A DNA stretch of 64,000 nucleotides from assembly GCA_942490995.1 (NCBI GenBank), contig CALOBG010000028.1:1-64000 (forward strand), written 5' to 3'. Shown piece by piece: positions 54,916-63,087 of the stretch (positions are counted from its first letter, which is position 1; each line of letters starts with the position of its first letter). Position numbers and translations under genes: made by a program. This DNA is from UBA981 sp942490995. GTDB lineage: Bacteria > Pseudomonadota > Gammaproteobacteria > Ga0077536. The notes under the pieces are model-generated. The model did no database searches. It had not been told where the DNA came from and saw only the letters and a list, made by a program, of their open reading frames with translations.

Positions 54916-56850
54916 ATGTCTCACCAATCCGAACTCATCGGCACCGATATCGATGCCTATCTTGAGCAGCATGAACACAAGGAACTGCTGCGTTTCATTA
55001 CCTGCGGCAGTGTCGATGACGGTAAGAGCACACTGATCGGCCGGCTGCTCTACGATTCGAAAATGATCTACGAGGATCAGCTCGCCTCGCTGCAGCAGGA
55101 CTCGAAAGTGCACGGTACCACCGGCGGCGGTTTCGACCCGGCGCTGCTGACCGACGGTTTGAAAGCCGAACGCGAGCAGGGCATCACCATCGACGTCGCC
55201 TATCGTTATTTTTCCACCGCCAAACGCAAGTTCATCATCGCCGACACTCCCGGCCACGAGCAGTACACCCGCAATATGGCGACCGGCGCGTCGACCGCGG
55301 ACCTCGCCATCATCCTGGTCGATGCGCGTCACGGCGTCATGACCCAGACCCGGCGGCACTCCTTTATTGCATCATTGCTTGGCATCAAACACGTGCTGGT
55401 TGCGATCAACAAGATGGACCTGGTCGATTACAGTGAAGACGTGTTCGAAACCATCCGCGGCGACTACCAGGATTTTGCCGCGCGCCTCGATATCCCCGAC
55501 CTGCAGTTCATCCCGCTGTCGGCGCTGCTCGGCGACAACGTCGTCGACGTCAGCGAGCGCATGCCCTGGTACCAGGGCCAGACCCTGATGAAGTTCCTCG
55601 AGACGGTGTATATCGGCTCGGACCGCAACCTCGAAGATTTTCGTCTGCCGGTGCAGTACGTCAATCGCCCGCATCTCGATTTTCGTGGCTACTGCGGCAC
55701 CATTGGTTCCGGCATCATCCGCGTCGGCGAAGAAGTCCTGGCCCTGCCGTCGCGCAAGGGCAGTCGGGTCAAGGCTATCGTCACCCAGGACGCTGAACTC
55801 GACGAAGCATTTGCGCCGCAGGCGGTGACCCTGACGCTCGAGGACGACATCGACATCAGCCGGGGTGATGTCATCGTGCGACCGGGTAATCTGCCGCGCG
55901 TCCACGACCGGTTCGACGCCATGGTGGTGTGGATGGCGGAAGCGCCGATGGTTCCCGGCCACAGCTACTGGTTCAAGCACGCCAGTAAAACGGTGGTCGG
56001 CAACTTCAGCACGCTGCGCTATCTGATCAACGTCAATACCCTGCACCGCGAAAACGCACCGGTGCTGAAGCTGAACGAAATCGGGCGCTGTGCGGTGACC
56101 CTCAACGAACCGATCCCGTATGACGGTTACCGACGCAATCCCACCACCGGCGCTTTTATCGTCATCGATCGGATCACCAACGTGACCGTCGCGGCCGGCA
56201 TGATCCAGGACCGCGCCAGCGCCGACGAGGGTCACGACCATTGGGATGACGAGCCGCGCGCGGACCTGCGCGAGCGCCGCGCGAGTAACGTCAGCGAAGC
56301 CGAACGCAGCGCACGTTTCGGTCAGCAGCCGGCAACACTGCTGTTGACCGGTCTCACCGGCGCCGGCAAAACCACGCTGGCCTATGCGCTGGAGCGTCGC
56401 TTGTTTGACCAGGGTCGCGTCTGCGGCGTGCTGGACAGCCACAACCTGCGTCTCGGGATCAGTCGCGATCTCGGCTTTACCTCGCAGGACCGCTCGGAGA
56501 ACCTGCGTCGTTCCGTCGAACTGGCCAGGGTCATGAATCATGCCGGACAGATCAGCATTATTGCGCTGGTCGCACCCGACGCCACCGTGCGGCAGCGCGC
56601 GGTGGAGTTGATCGGGGCCGAGCGCTGCCTGGTTGTCCATGTCAGCGCGCCGCTGGCGGTATGTCGCGAACGCGACGCCAACGGCCAGTACGCGCGCGCC
56701 GACAGCGGCGAGATCAGCCACTTCCCCGGCATTTCGGCGCCCTACGACGAACCCGAGGCGCCCGACCTGGTGCTGGCCACCGACCGGCTGTCAGTGGACG
56801 AATGCGTCGACCAGTTGATCGCCCTGCTCGAACAGCGCGGGATCATCTAG
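54916..56850 (+). CDS. cysN: fused sulfate adenylyltransferase GTPase and APS kinase CysN/CysC
   Basis: This is a 644-residue fusion. The N-terminal GTPase has GSVDDGKSTLIGRLLYD (G1), DTPGHEQYTRNMATGAS (G3) and NKMDLVD (G4), followed by beta-barrel domains. From about residue 470 an APS kinase begins with the P-loop GLTGAGKTTLAYALE, then DSHNLRLGISRDLGF and a LID region with FPGISAPYDEPEAPD. It thus makes APS and phosphorylates it to PAPS. The kinase P-loop is GLTGAGKTT where many have GLSGSGKST. With cysD it completes sulfate activation. Confidence 0.96.
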   Translation: MSHQSELIGTDIDAYLEQHEHKELLRFITCGSVDDGKSTLIGRLLYDSKMIYEDQLASLQQDSKVHGTTGGGFDPALLTDGLKAEREQGITIDVAYRYFSTAKRKFIIADTPGHEQYTRNMATGASTADLAIILVDARHGVMTQTRRHSFIASLLGIKHVLVAINKMDLVDYSEDVFETIRGDYQDFAARLDIPDLQFIPLSALLGDNVVDVSERMPWYQGQTLMKFLETVYIGSDRNLEDFRLPVQYVNRPHLDFRGYCGTIGSGIIRVGEEVLALPSRKGSRVKAIVTQDAELDEAFAPQAVTLTLEDDIDISRGDVIVRPGNLPRVHDRFDAMVVWMAEAPMVPGHSYWFKHASKTVVGNFSTLRYLINVNTLHRENAPVLKLNEIGRCAVTLNEPIPYDGYRRNPTTGAFIVIDRITNVTVAAGMIQDRASADEGHDHWDDEPRADLRERRASNVSEAERSARFGQQPATLLLTGLTGAGKTTLAYALERRLFDQGRVCGVLDSHNLRLGISRDLGFTSQDRSENLRRSVELARVMNHAGQISIIALVAPDATVRQRAVELIGAERCLVVHVSAPLAVCRERDANGQYARADSGEISHFPGISAPYDEPEAPDLVLATDRLSVDECVDQLIALLEQRGII

Positions 56851-56910
56851 CCGGGTAAATCGCAGACATTCCCCGTTTCTCATCGACAAGCTGAAAGCGA
56901 GAGATTGATC

Positions 56911-57357
56911 ATGATTAGCGGATCGTGCTTGTGCGGGAAAATCACCTACGAAGTAACGGGTTCCGAGAGCTCGATGTACTACTGTCACTGTCGTATGTGC
57001 CGGAAAGCCAGCGGCTCGTCGTTTGCGACGAACATGATCATGAAAGAATCCGATCTCGTGATTAAGTCTGGCCAGGCTCACATAAAGGGCTTCGATTCCA
57101 GCCCGGGTGAAACACGATATTTCTGCTCGGAATGCGGTTCCCCGCTATTCGGAAAAGCGGAAGCCCGGAAAGGTCTGGTTTCCTTGCGATGCGGCGGTCT
57201 GGATGAGGCTCCGGATCTCGAACCGCAAATACATATATTCACCGATTGGAAAGCACCGTGGTATCGGATCGCCGACTCACTCAGACAGGTAGGCGATCTG
57301 AAACTCCCTATCAAATCACCTTCGGACCCTGACTCAATCCAGGCCGCGCCATTCTAG
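56911..57357 (+). CDS. GFA-family zinc protein
   Basis: ATG at 56911 with GAGAGA upstream gives 148 residues. Zinc-binding Cys sets SCLCGKITYEV, YCHCRMCRKASGS and FCSECGSPLFG define the glutathione-dependent formaldehyde-activating (GFA) fold, whose members are mostly of unknown role. Codon use is visibly less GC-biased than in neighbours (many A- and T-ending codons such as AAA, TCT, ATA), suggesting a more recent arrival. No formaldehyde pathway gene is adjacent. The 229 bp after it contain no gene I can support. Confidence 0.85.
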   Translation: MISGSCLCGKITYEVTGSESSMYYCHCRMCRKASGSSFATNMIMKESDLVIKSGQAHIKGFDSSPGETRYFCSECGSPLFGKAEARKGLVSLRCGGLDEAPDLEPQIHIFTDWKAPWYRIADSLRQVGDLKLPIKSPSDPDSIQAAPF

Positions 57358-57586
57358 CGACGATCGCTCAGTCCGAAGACCTGAACCACCGCCTCTCATC
57401 TCACGAGTCAGGTACCTCAGCATTCGTCACTTCATGCCCGGCCCGAGACGACCCTCAGGTCCTCGCCCGTACCGTATCCGTCGCCGCCGACCAAGCTGCT
57501 CGATGCCATCAGCGATGGTTTCTGGTGAGCGCAGCAAACCTGTGGCAACCTCCGGGGCCAATACCAGCAAATACCATGAGGAAGTG

Positions 57587-58741
57587 ATGAGCACGGACAT
57601 CAGCGGAGTTTGCGCCGCCAGACTCGCGGCCGTGAAAGACGCTTTCGCCGCCAATTTTGCCGACAACGGCGATGTCGGCGCGTCGGTCGCGGTCGTCATG
57701 GATGGCGAACTGGCGGTCGATCTCTGGGGCGGGTTCCAGGACGCCGAGCGCACCACCCCGTGGCAGCGCGACACCATCATCACCGTGTTCTCGACCACCA
57801 AAACGATGAGCTGCCTTGCGCTGCTCGTATTGGCCAGCCGGGGCCTGGTGGATGTCGATGCGCCGGTCGAAAAATACTGGCCGGAGTTTGCTCAGAACGG
57901 CAAAAGCAACGTACTTGTCCGCCATGTTCTGGCCCACACCGCGGGTTTGCCGTCCTGGAACCAGCGCATCGAAGGCGCGGATCTCTACGACTGGGACAAG
58001 GTCACGGATCTGCTTGCCAAACAAGCGACGTGGTGGGAACCGGGCTGGAAATCCGGCTACCACGGGCTCACGCAGGGCTATCTGATTGGCGAGGTCGTGC
58101 GTCGCGTCGATGGACGTACGGTCGGGCAGTTCTTCGCCGATGAAATCGCCGCGCCAATCGGCGCCGACTTCCATATCGGGCTCGGCGCAGAGCACGACGC
58201 GCGCGTTGCGCGGGTCATTCCAGCTCCGCCGCTGCAGTTTGGCAGCGCCGACGGCTCGGTGACACCCGATCCCGGTTCCATCCCCTACCGCGCGGCGAAC
58301 CCGAGGCTCAGGGCCGAGCAGTCGTGGGAAATACCCTGGCGCCGGGCCGAGATCCCCGCCGGGGGCGGACACGGCAATGCACGCAGCGTGGCCCTGGCCC
58401 AGGCCGCGGTGTCGCACGGCGGCGCGTTTCGCGGCGTCGAGCTGCTGTCGCCGCAAACGCTCGAGCGGATATTTGACGTACAAGCCGCCGGCCGCGACCT
58501 CGTGCTCGGCATCGGCGTCACATTCGGCGTCGGCTACGGCCTCAATTCACCGCGCAACCCCATCAGTCCGAATGCCAGGGTCTGCTACTGGGGCGGTTGG
58601 GGCGGTTCGCTGGTGGTCAATGACGTCGACGCCGGATTCACGATGGCCTACGTCATGAACCGTATGGACGAAGGTACTGTTGGCGATGATCGAGCGCACA
58701 CCCTGCTTCGAGCGATTTACGCCTCGCTCGACGACACTTGA
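57587..58741 (+). CDS. beta-lactamase-fold serine hydrolase (class C / EstB-like)
   Basis: ATG at 57587 with GAGGAAG upstream gives 384 residues; the frame extends back to 57434 without family sequence. The nucleophile motif S-x-x-K is STTK (Ser69, Lys72) in TVFSTTKTMSCL, then LAHTAGLPSWN and GWKSGYHGLTQGYLIGEV (Tyr base) follow. No signal peptide is present, so it is probably a cytoplasmic esterase or lactonase rather than a penicillinase. It is convergent with the GNAT-nitrilase gene. Confidence 0.9.
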   Translation: MSTDISGVCAARLAAVKDAFAANFADNGDVGASVAVVMDGELAVDLWGGFQDAERTTPWQRDTIITVFSTTKTMSCLALLVLASRGLVDVDAPVEKYWPEFAQNGKSNVLVRHVLAHTAGLPSWNQRIEGADLYDWDKVTDLLAKQATWWEPGWKSGYHGLTQGYLIGEVVRRVDGRTVGQFFADEIAAPIGADFHIGLGAEHDARVARVIPAPPLQFGSADGSVTPDPGSIPYRAANPRLRAEQSWEIPWRRAEIPAGGGHGNARSVALAQAAVSHGGAFRGVELLSPQTLERIFDVQAAGRDLVLGIGVTFGVGYGLNSPRNPISPNARVCYWGGWGGSLVVNDVDAGFTMAYVMNRMDEGTVGDDRAHTLLRAIYASLDDT

Positions 58742-58760
58742 ATCCGAACAGGGTGAAACG

Positions 58761-58806
58761 AAACGGGGACATTCCGGGTTATCAGTAACCAGGAATGTCC
58801 CCGTTT
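58761..58806. repeat. REP-like long palindrome between convergent genes
   Basis: A perfect 15-bp stem, AAACGGGGACATTCC (58761-58775) against its complement at 58792-58806, encloses a second 5-bp stem GGTTA/TAACC around TCAG. Weaker pairing of GAAAC-rich flanks extends outward. It lies between two stops (58741 and 58817), so it can act as a bidirectional stop. GGGGACA-type palindromes of this form are recalled as REP elements mobilised by RAYT transposases in gammaproteobacteria; none is in the window. Confidence 0.8.
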
Positions 58807-58816
58807 TGGGTTTCGT

Positions 58817-60367
58817 TCAGGGTTTGTGGCCGCGCCAGTCCAGACCGAACAGGTCGACGCGGCGGTCGGCGAGGTTCGTTACCGAGCCTTCCTTGCGTAG
58901 TTCCTGCAGCTTTTCCAGATCGAGGTCGACGACCAGCAGCTGTTCGGTGTTGGGGGTTGTTTCGGCGATGATGGCGTCGTGCGGGAATGCAAAATCGGAC
59001 GGTGAATAGACCGCCGACTGCGCGTACTGGAGGTCGAGATGAACGACCTGCGGCAGGTGGCCGACGCTGCCGGCGACGACGACGTAGCATTCGTTTTCGA
59101 TCGCGCGCGCCTGGGCGCAGCGCTGCACGCGCAGAAAAGCATTCTTGGTATCGGTCCAGATCGGCACAAACAATATATCCATTCCTTCGAGAGCCTGCAG
59201 CCGGGCCAGTTCCGGAAACTCGACGTCGTAGCAGACCAGGATCCCGACCCGTCCGGCGTCGGTATCGAACGTACGCAGACCATCGCCGCCGCGGATCATC
59301 CACAACCGCCGCTCATCGGGCGTGATATGCAGTTTGTATTGCATGTCGACCGCGCCGTTGCGCTGGCACAGGTAGGCGACGTTGTAGACGTCATCGCCTT
59401 CGCGCAGCGGCATCGAGCCGCCGACGATATTGACGTTGTAGCTCAATGCCAGTTCGCGCATGGCGTCGACGATGCGCGGAGTGTATTCGGCCAGCTTGCG
59501 CATCGCTTCACCGGCCTTGTCGCCGTCTTCGTCGAGACCCATCAGCGGCATCGAAAAAAACTCCGGCAACACGACGAAATCCGCGCGGTATTCCGACAGC
59601 GAGTCGACGAAGGCTTCGACCTGGTGGAGCATGTCGTCGAGCGATTGGGTGGTGCGCATCAGCCATTGCACGACGCCCACGCGCACAACCGCCTTGGGTG
59701 CTTCAACGAGTGATCTTTCTTCCGCTTCGTAGTAAACGTTGTTCCATTCGAGCAGGGTCGCGTAGCCGCGCGAGGCGCCGTCTTCCGGCAGGTAACCGCG
59801 CATGATGCGTTTGACCTGAAAATCGTTGGAGAGCTGGAAATTGAGGACCGGGTCGTCGAGTTCCTGGCGCCGCACCCGCTCGATGTACTCGGCCGGGGTC
59901 ATGGTGTCGGCGTAGGCAGCGTAGCCGGTGATGCGACCGCCGGCCAGAATGCCGCGCAGGTTGAGCTCCATGCACAGTTCCTTGCGTGCGTCGTACAGAC
60001 GCCGGCCGAAGCGGTAGCCGCGATAATCCGGCGAAACGATGACGTCAATGCCATACATGGCATCGCCGTTTTTATCGTGATGGATCTGCATGTCGGCGCC
60101 GACCAGATCTTCGTAGCGGTGCGGTGCGGAAAAGCGGTTGTAATCGACGCGTACGGTCAGCGCCGCGGCGACGATGCGACCGTTGTCCTCGATGCACAGC
60201 TGGCCTTCCGGAAATGCCTCGAGCAGGCTGTCGACGGTGCTCCGCGGCCACGCGCCGCCGAGATCGTGGTAGACGACATCCTCGAGGCGCGCGAGGCTGT
60301 CGTGATCAGCAGCGGTGAGGTTGCGTAACCGGATCAGGGCGTCGGCTCCGGTTTCGGTGGGTTGCAT
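58817..60367 (-). CDS. GNAT acetyltransferase fused to nitrilase/carbon-nitrogen hydrolase
   Basis: This is a 516-residue two-domain protein starting at ATG 60367. Residues about 10-215 are a GNAT domain (acetyl-CoA loop near VSPDYRGYRFGRRLYD). Residues about 225-510 are a carbon-nitrogen hydrolase with Glu in FVVLPEFFSMP, Lys in MQYKLHITPDE and Cys in ILVCYDVEFPE. This fused architecture is widespread but of unknown substrate. The acetyltransferase may modify an amine released by the hydrolase, or the reverse. The 271 bp upstream (60368-60638) hold a TATAAT at 60438-60443 but no gene. Confidence 0.92.
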   Translation of the reverse strand: MQPTETGADALIRLRNLTAADHDSLARLEDVVYHDLGGAWPRSTVDSLLEAFPEGQLCIEDNGRIVAAALTVRVDYNRFSAPHRYEDLVGADMQIHHDKNGDAMYGIDVIVSPDYRGYRFGRRLYDARKELCMELNLRGILAGGRITGYAAYADTMTPAEYIERVRRQELDDPVLNFQLSNDFQVKRIMRGYLPEDGASRGYATLLEWNNVYYEAEERSLVEAPKAVVRVGVVQWLMRTTQSLDDMLHQVEAFVDSLSEYRADFVVLPEFFSMPLMGLDEDGDKAGEAMRKLAEYTPRIVDAMRELALSYNVNIVGGSMPLREGDDVYNVAYLCQRNGAVDMQYKLHITPDERRLWMIRGGDGLRTFDTDAGRVGILVCYDVEFPELARLQALEGMDILFVPIWTDTKNAFLRVQRCAQARAIENECYVVVAGSVGHLPQVVHLDLQYAQSAVYSPSDFAFPHDAIIAETTPNTEQLLVVDLDLEKLQELRKEGSVTNLADRRVDLFGLDWRGHKP

Positions 60368-60638
60368 GTCGATGGCGGGCTGCTACCTGTGTCGAGGAAG
60401 GGTCGGCTATGGTGCAGGTCGCATCGTGCCGGGTCAATATAATGGCCATCCAGCCAGCGGCGTGGACAGCGGCTATCAAGGCCGCGAAGAATCTCAATCG
60501 ACCAGGCGCCAGGTCCTGGAGAAATTGCCCGTCGGCCGCAGTCCGCGCGGTTCAGCGGCCCTCGAATTGCCGCTGCGGAGCCGTTACTCTTGGTGCCGGC
60601 TAACCCGCCATTCAAGCGCACCGGCAGAGGACCAGGCA

Positions 60639-61469
60639 ATGGACTATTGGGATATCGAAACCCGTAACGGGATCGCCATCGTCGGCTACCGCAATCCGCC
60701 GACGAACTACATGATTGCGCCGGCCACGGTCGAGCTCAACGCGCTCATCACCGCGTGGCGCGACCCATCAATCAGGGTGGTGGTGCTGACCGGCGCGGTC
60801 CCGGAACGCTTCATCACCCATTACAGCGTCGAGGAACTGGTCGAACTCGGCGCCGATCGCGAGCAGCTCGCGGCGGCTGCGCACAGTCTGATCTACGGCT
60901 ACCACACCCTGCTGCGTTCGCTGGCCTACCTGGATAAACCGATCGTGGTCGGCATGACCGGCGACACCATGGGCTGCGGGCTCGAACTGTCGTTGAACTG
61001 CGATATACGGGTCGCCCAGCGCGGCGACTATAGCATCGGCTTCCCCGAGGTCGCGCTCGGGATCATGACCGGTACCGGCTCGCAACTGCTGGCCCGGATC
61101 ATCGGCCACGGCCGGGCCCTGGATTTCATGCTGCGCAGCCGCACGGTGACGCCGGAAGGTGCCCTTGAGCTTGGTATCGTGACCGAGCTGGCCGGCGACG
61201 CGCGTGCGCGCGCCATCGAGATCGCCGAAGGGCTGAGCCGTCAGTCGCTGGTCTCGCTGGTGGCGGCCAAGCGTTCGATCGTACGTGGTGCCAACCTGCC
61301 GATCGAAGAAGGCCTGCGCGTCGAGGCCGAGCAATGGCTGAACACCATCGTCACCGACGAAGCCATGGCGCTGATGCGGGATTACGTCGCCCAGCCGTTC
61401 GAAAAACGCCGCGAATGGGTGCGTACCCACGGCGTACCGCCGATCGCGGGTAACGCGACCGGCGCCTGA
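60639..61469 (+). CDS. enoyl-CoA hydratase/isomerase family protein
   Basis: ATG at 60639 with GAGGA upstream gives 276 residues; the frame stays open to 60315 but that part overlaps the divergent gene. The crotonase fold shows GNAFITHYSVEELVEL-like RFITHYSVEELVEL, the oxyanion-hole GDTMGCGLELSLNCD and FPEVALGIMTGTGSQL. The usual catalytic Glu pair is only partly evident, so activity may be isomerase-like or altered. Its role, possibly with the CoA-transferases, is unassigned. Confidence 0.88.
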   Translation: MDYWDIETRNGIAIVGYRNPPTNYMIAPATVELNALITAWRDPSIRVVVLTGAVPERFITHYSVEELVELGADREQLAAAAHSLIYGYHTLLRSLAYLDKPIVVGMTGDTMGCGLELSLNCDIRVAQRGDYSIGFPEVALGIMTGTGSQLLARIIGHGRALDFMLRSRTVTPEGALELGIVTELAGDARARAIEIAEGLSRQSLVSLVAAKRSIVRGANLPIEEGLRVEAEQWLNTIVTDEAMALMRDYVAQPFEKRREWVRTHGVPPIAGNATGA

Positions 61470-61482
61470 ACAGGTTCTGGCT

Positions 61483-63066
61483 ATGACCGTTGACCCGCAA
61501 ACCCTGATCATGCACCTGCCATTGCTGTTGAGCGTGGTGCTCGCAGTGGTGGTGGCGCTGGTGTTATTGCGCCATGGCGCACGCCTGCGCACAGCGCTGG
61601 AACAAGAGCAGCGCGAACACAACGCTGCGCGCAGCGAGCTGCTCAGTGCGCAGGAGCGCCTGAGCGCGGCGAACGCGGCCGCCGAGCGCCAGCGCAGCGA
61701 ATCGGCCGAGCGCATTACGGAACTTGGTCGGCGCGTGGAAACGCTGCTTGCCGGTGCCGAAACCGCCAACCAGAAAATCATTGCGCTGGAATCCGGCAAG
61801 GCGGCGCAGGCCGCACAGTTGGCGCGGGTGCCCGAACTCGCCGGCGAACTTGAGCTGGCGCGCAAGCGCCACGAGGAAACCGCCGCCGCCCTGTCACGCC
61901 TGGAATCCGAATACGCCGCGCTGACCACCCAGGCGCGCGAACAGCAGCAGGCGGCGGCAGAAAAAATCCGTCTACTGGAACAGGCCGAAACGCGCCTGAC
62001 CAAAGAATTCGAAAACCTCGCCAACCGCATCTTCGAGGAAAAACAGAAAACCTTCAGCGAATCGAGCCGCACCAGCGTCGAGGCGTTGCTCAACCCGGTG
62101 CGCCAGCAACTGGTCGATTTTCGCAAGAAGGTCGAGGATATTTATGACAACGAAAACAAGGACCGCGCTTCCTTGCGCGCCGAGATCACCCACCTCAAAA
62201 CCCTCAACGAACGTATCAGCACGGACGCCCTGAACCTGACCAATGCACTGAAAGGCGACAGCAAGTTACGCGGCAGCTGGGGTGAGATCCAGCTCGAGCG
62301 CCTGCTCGAGCAATCCGGCCTGGTCAAGGGGCGCGAATACGAAGTTCAGGGCAGCTTCCGCAGCGAAGAAGGTCAGCGTTACCAGCCCGACGTGATCATC
62401 CACCTGCCGGACAGCAAAGACGTGATTGTCGATTCCAAGGTTTCCCTGGTTGCCTACGAGCAGTATCACGCCGCCAGCGACGACGGCGAACGCGCCCGTC
62501 TCGCTGCGCGCCACGTCGATTCGGTACGCAGCCACGTCAACGACCTGGCTGGCAAAAGCTACGATGAACTGATTGGTCTGAATTCGCTCGACCTCGTGAT
62601 CATGTTCGTACCTATCGAACCGGCCCTGTTACTTGCCTACGAACACCAGCTCGATCTGCACGAGCAGGCGTTCAAAAAAAATATCATGCTGGTCAGCCCG
62701 TCGACATTGATGCTTGCGCTGCAGGTTATCCATAACATCTGGCGTTACGAGTACCAGAAAAAGAATACCCAGGAGATCGCCCGGCAGGGTGGCGATCTGT
62801 ACGACCGGTTCGTCAACTTCGTGACCTCGCTGGACAAGGTCGGTGACGCACTGACACGTGCGCGCAGTGAATTCGACACCGCGCACAAACGCCTCGCGAC
62901 CGGCAAAGGCAACCTTATCGGGCGCGCCGAAAAGCTGCGCGAACTCGGCATCAAAACCAAAAAAGCTTTACCCGAGCAGCACCTGCACGAAGCCGGGCTC
63001 GATGACAATGACGACGACGAAGTCGCCGCGCTGCCGTCGCTGTCCGCAGCCGATACCGAGCGGTAA
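61483..63066 (+). CDS. rmuC: DNA recombination protein RmuC
   Basis: This 527-residue protein has one N-terminal membrane helix (LLLSVVLAVVVALVLL), then a coiled coil of about 170 residues and the RmuC nuclease-like domain (LRGSWGEIQLERLLEQSGLV, YQPDVIIHLPDSKDVIVDSK, with the Asp/Lys of a PD-(D/E)XK-type core). RmuC limits inversion recombination between inverted repeats. The gene starts 13 nt after the crotonase gene. Confidence 0.95.
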   Translation: MTVDPQTLIMHLPLLLSVVLAVVVALVLLRHGARLRTALEQEQREHNAARSELLSAQERLSAANAAAERQRSESAERITELGRRVETLLAGAETANQKIIALESGKAAQAAQLARVPELAGELELARKRHEETAAALSRLESEYAALTTQAREQQQAAAEKIRLLEQAETRLTKEFENLANRIFEEKQKTFSESSRTSVEALLNPVRQQLVDFRKKVEDIYDNENKDRASLRAEITHLKTLNERISTDALNLTNALKGDSKLRGSWGEIQLERLLEQSGLVKGREYEVQGSFRSEEGQRYQPDVIIHLPDSKDVIVDSKVSLVAYEQYHAASDDGERARLAARHVDSVRSHVNDLAGKSYDELIGLNSLDLVIMFVPIEPALLLAYEHQLDLHEQAFKKNIMLVSPSTLMLALQVIHNIWRYEYQKKNTQEIARQGGDLYDRFVNFVTSLDKVGDALTRARSEFDTAHKRLATGKGNLIGRAEKLRELGIKTKKALPEQHLHEAGLDDNDDDEVAALPSLSAADTER

Positions 63067-63087
63067 AAAAGCGCCGGTGGCGGCGCT
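63065..63087 (-). terminator. intrinsic terminator of the minus-strand CoA-transferase
   Basis: On the minus strand AGCGCC and GGCGCT (63070-63075 and 63082-63087) pair around a 6-nt loop and run into six T. The stem overlaps the stop region of the CoA-transferase gene and abuts the rmuC stop. Confidence 0.8.

Noticed and set aside
60368..60638. Possible small gene upstream of the crotonase, and TATAAT at 60438
   Set aside because: No frame with a start signal; the TATAAT lacks a convincing -35, so only a weak promoter possibility remains.
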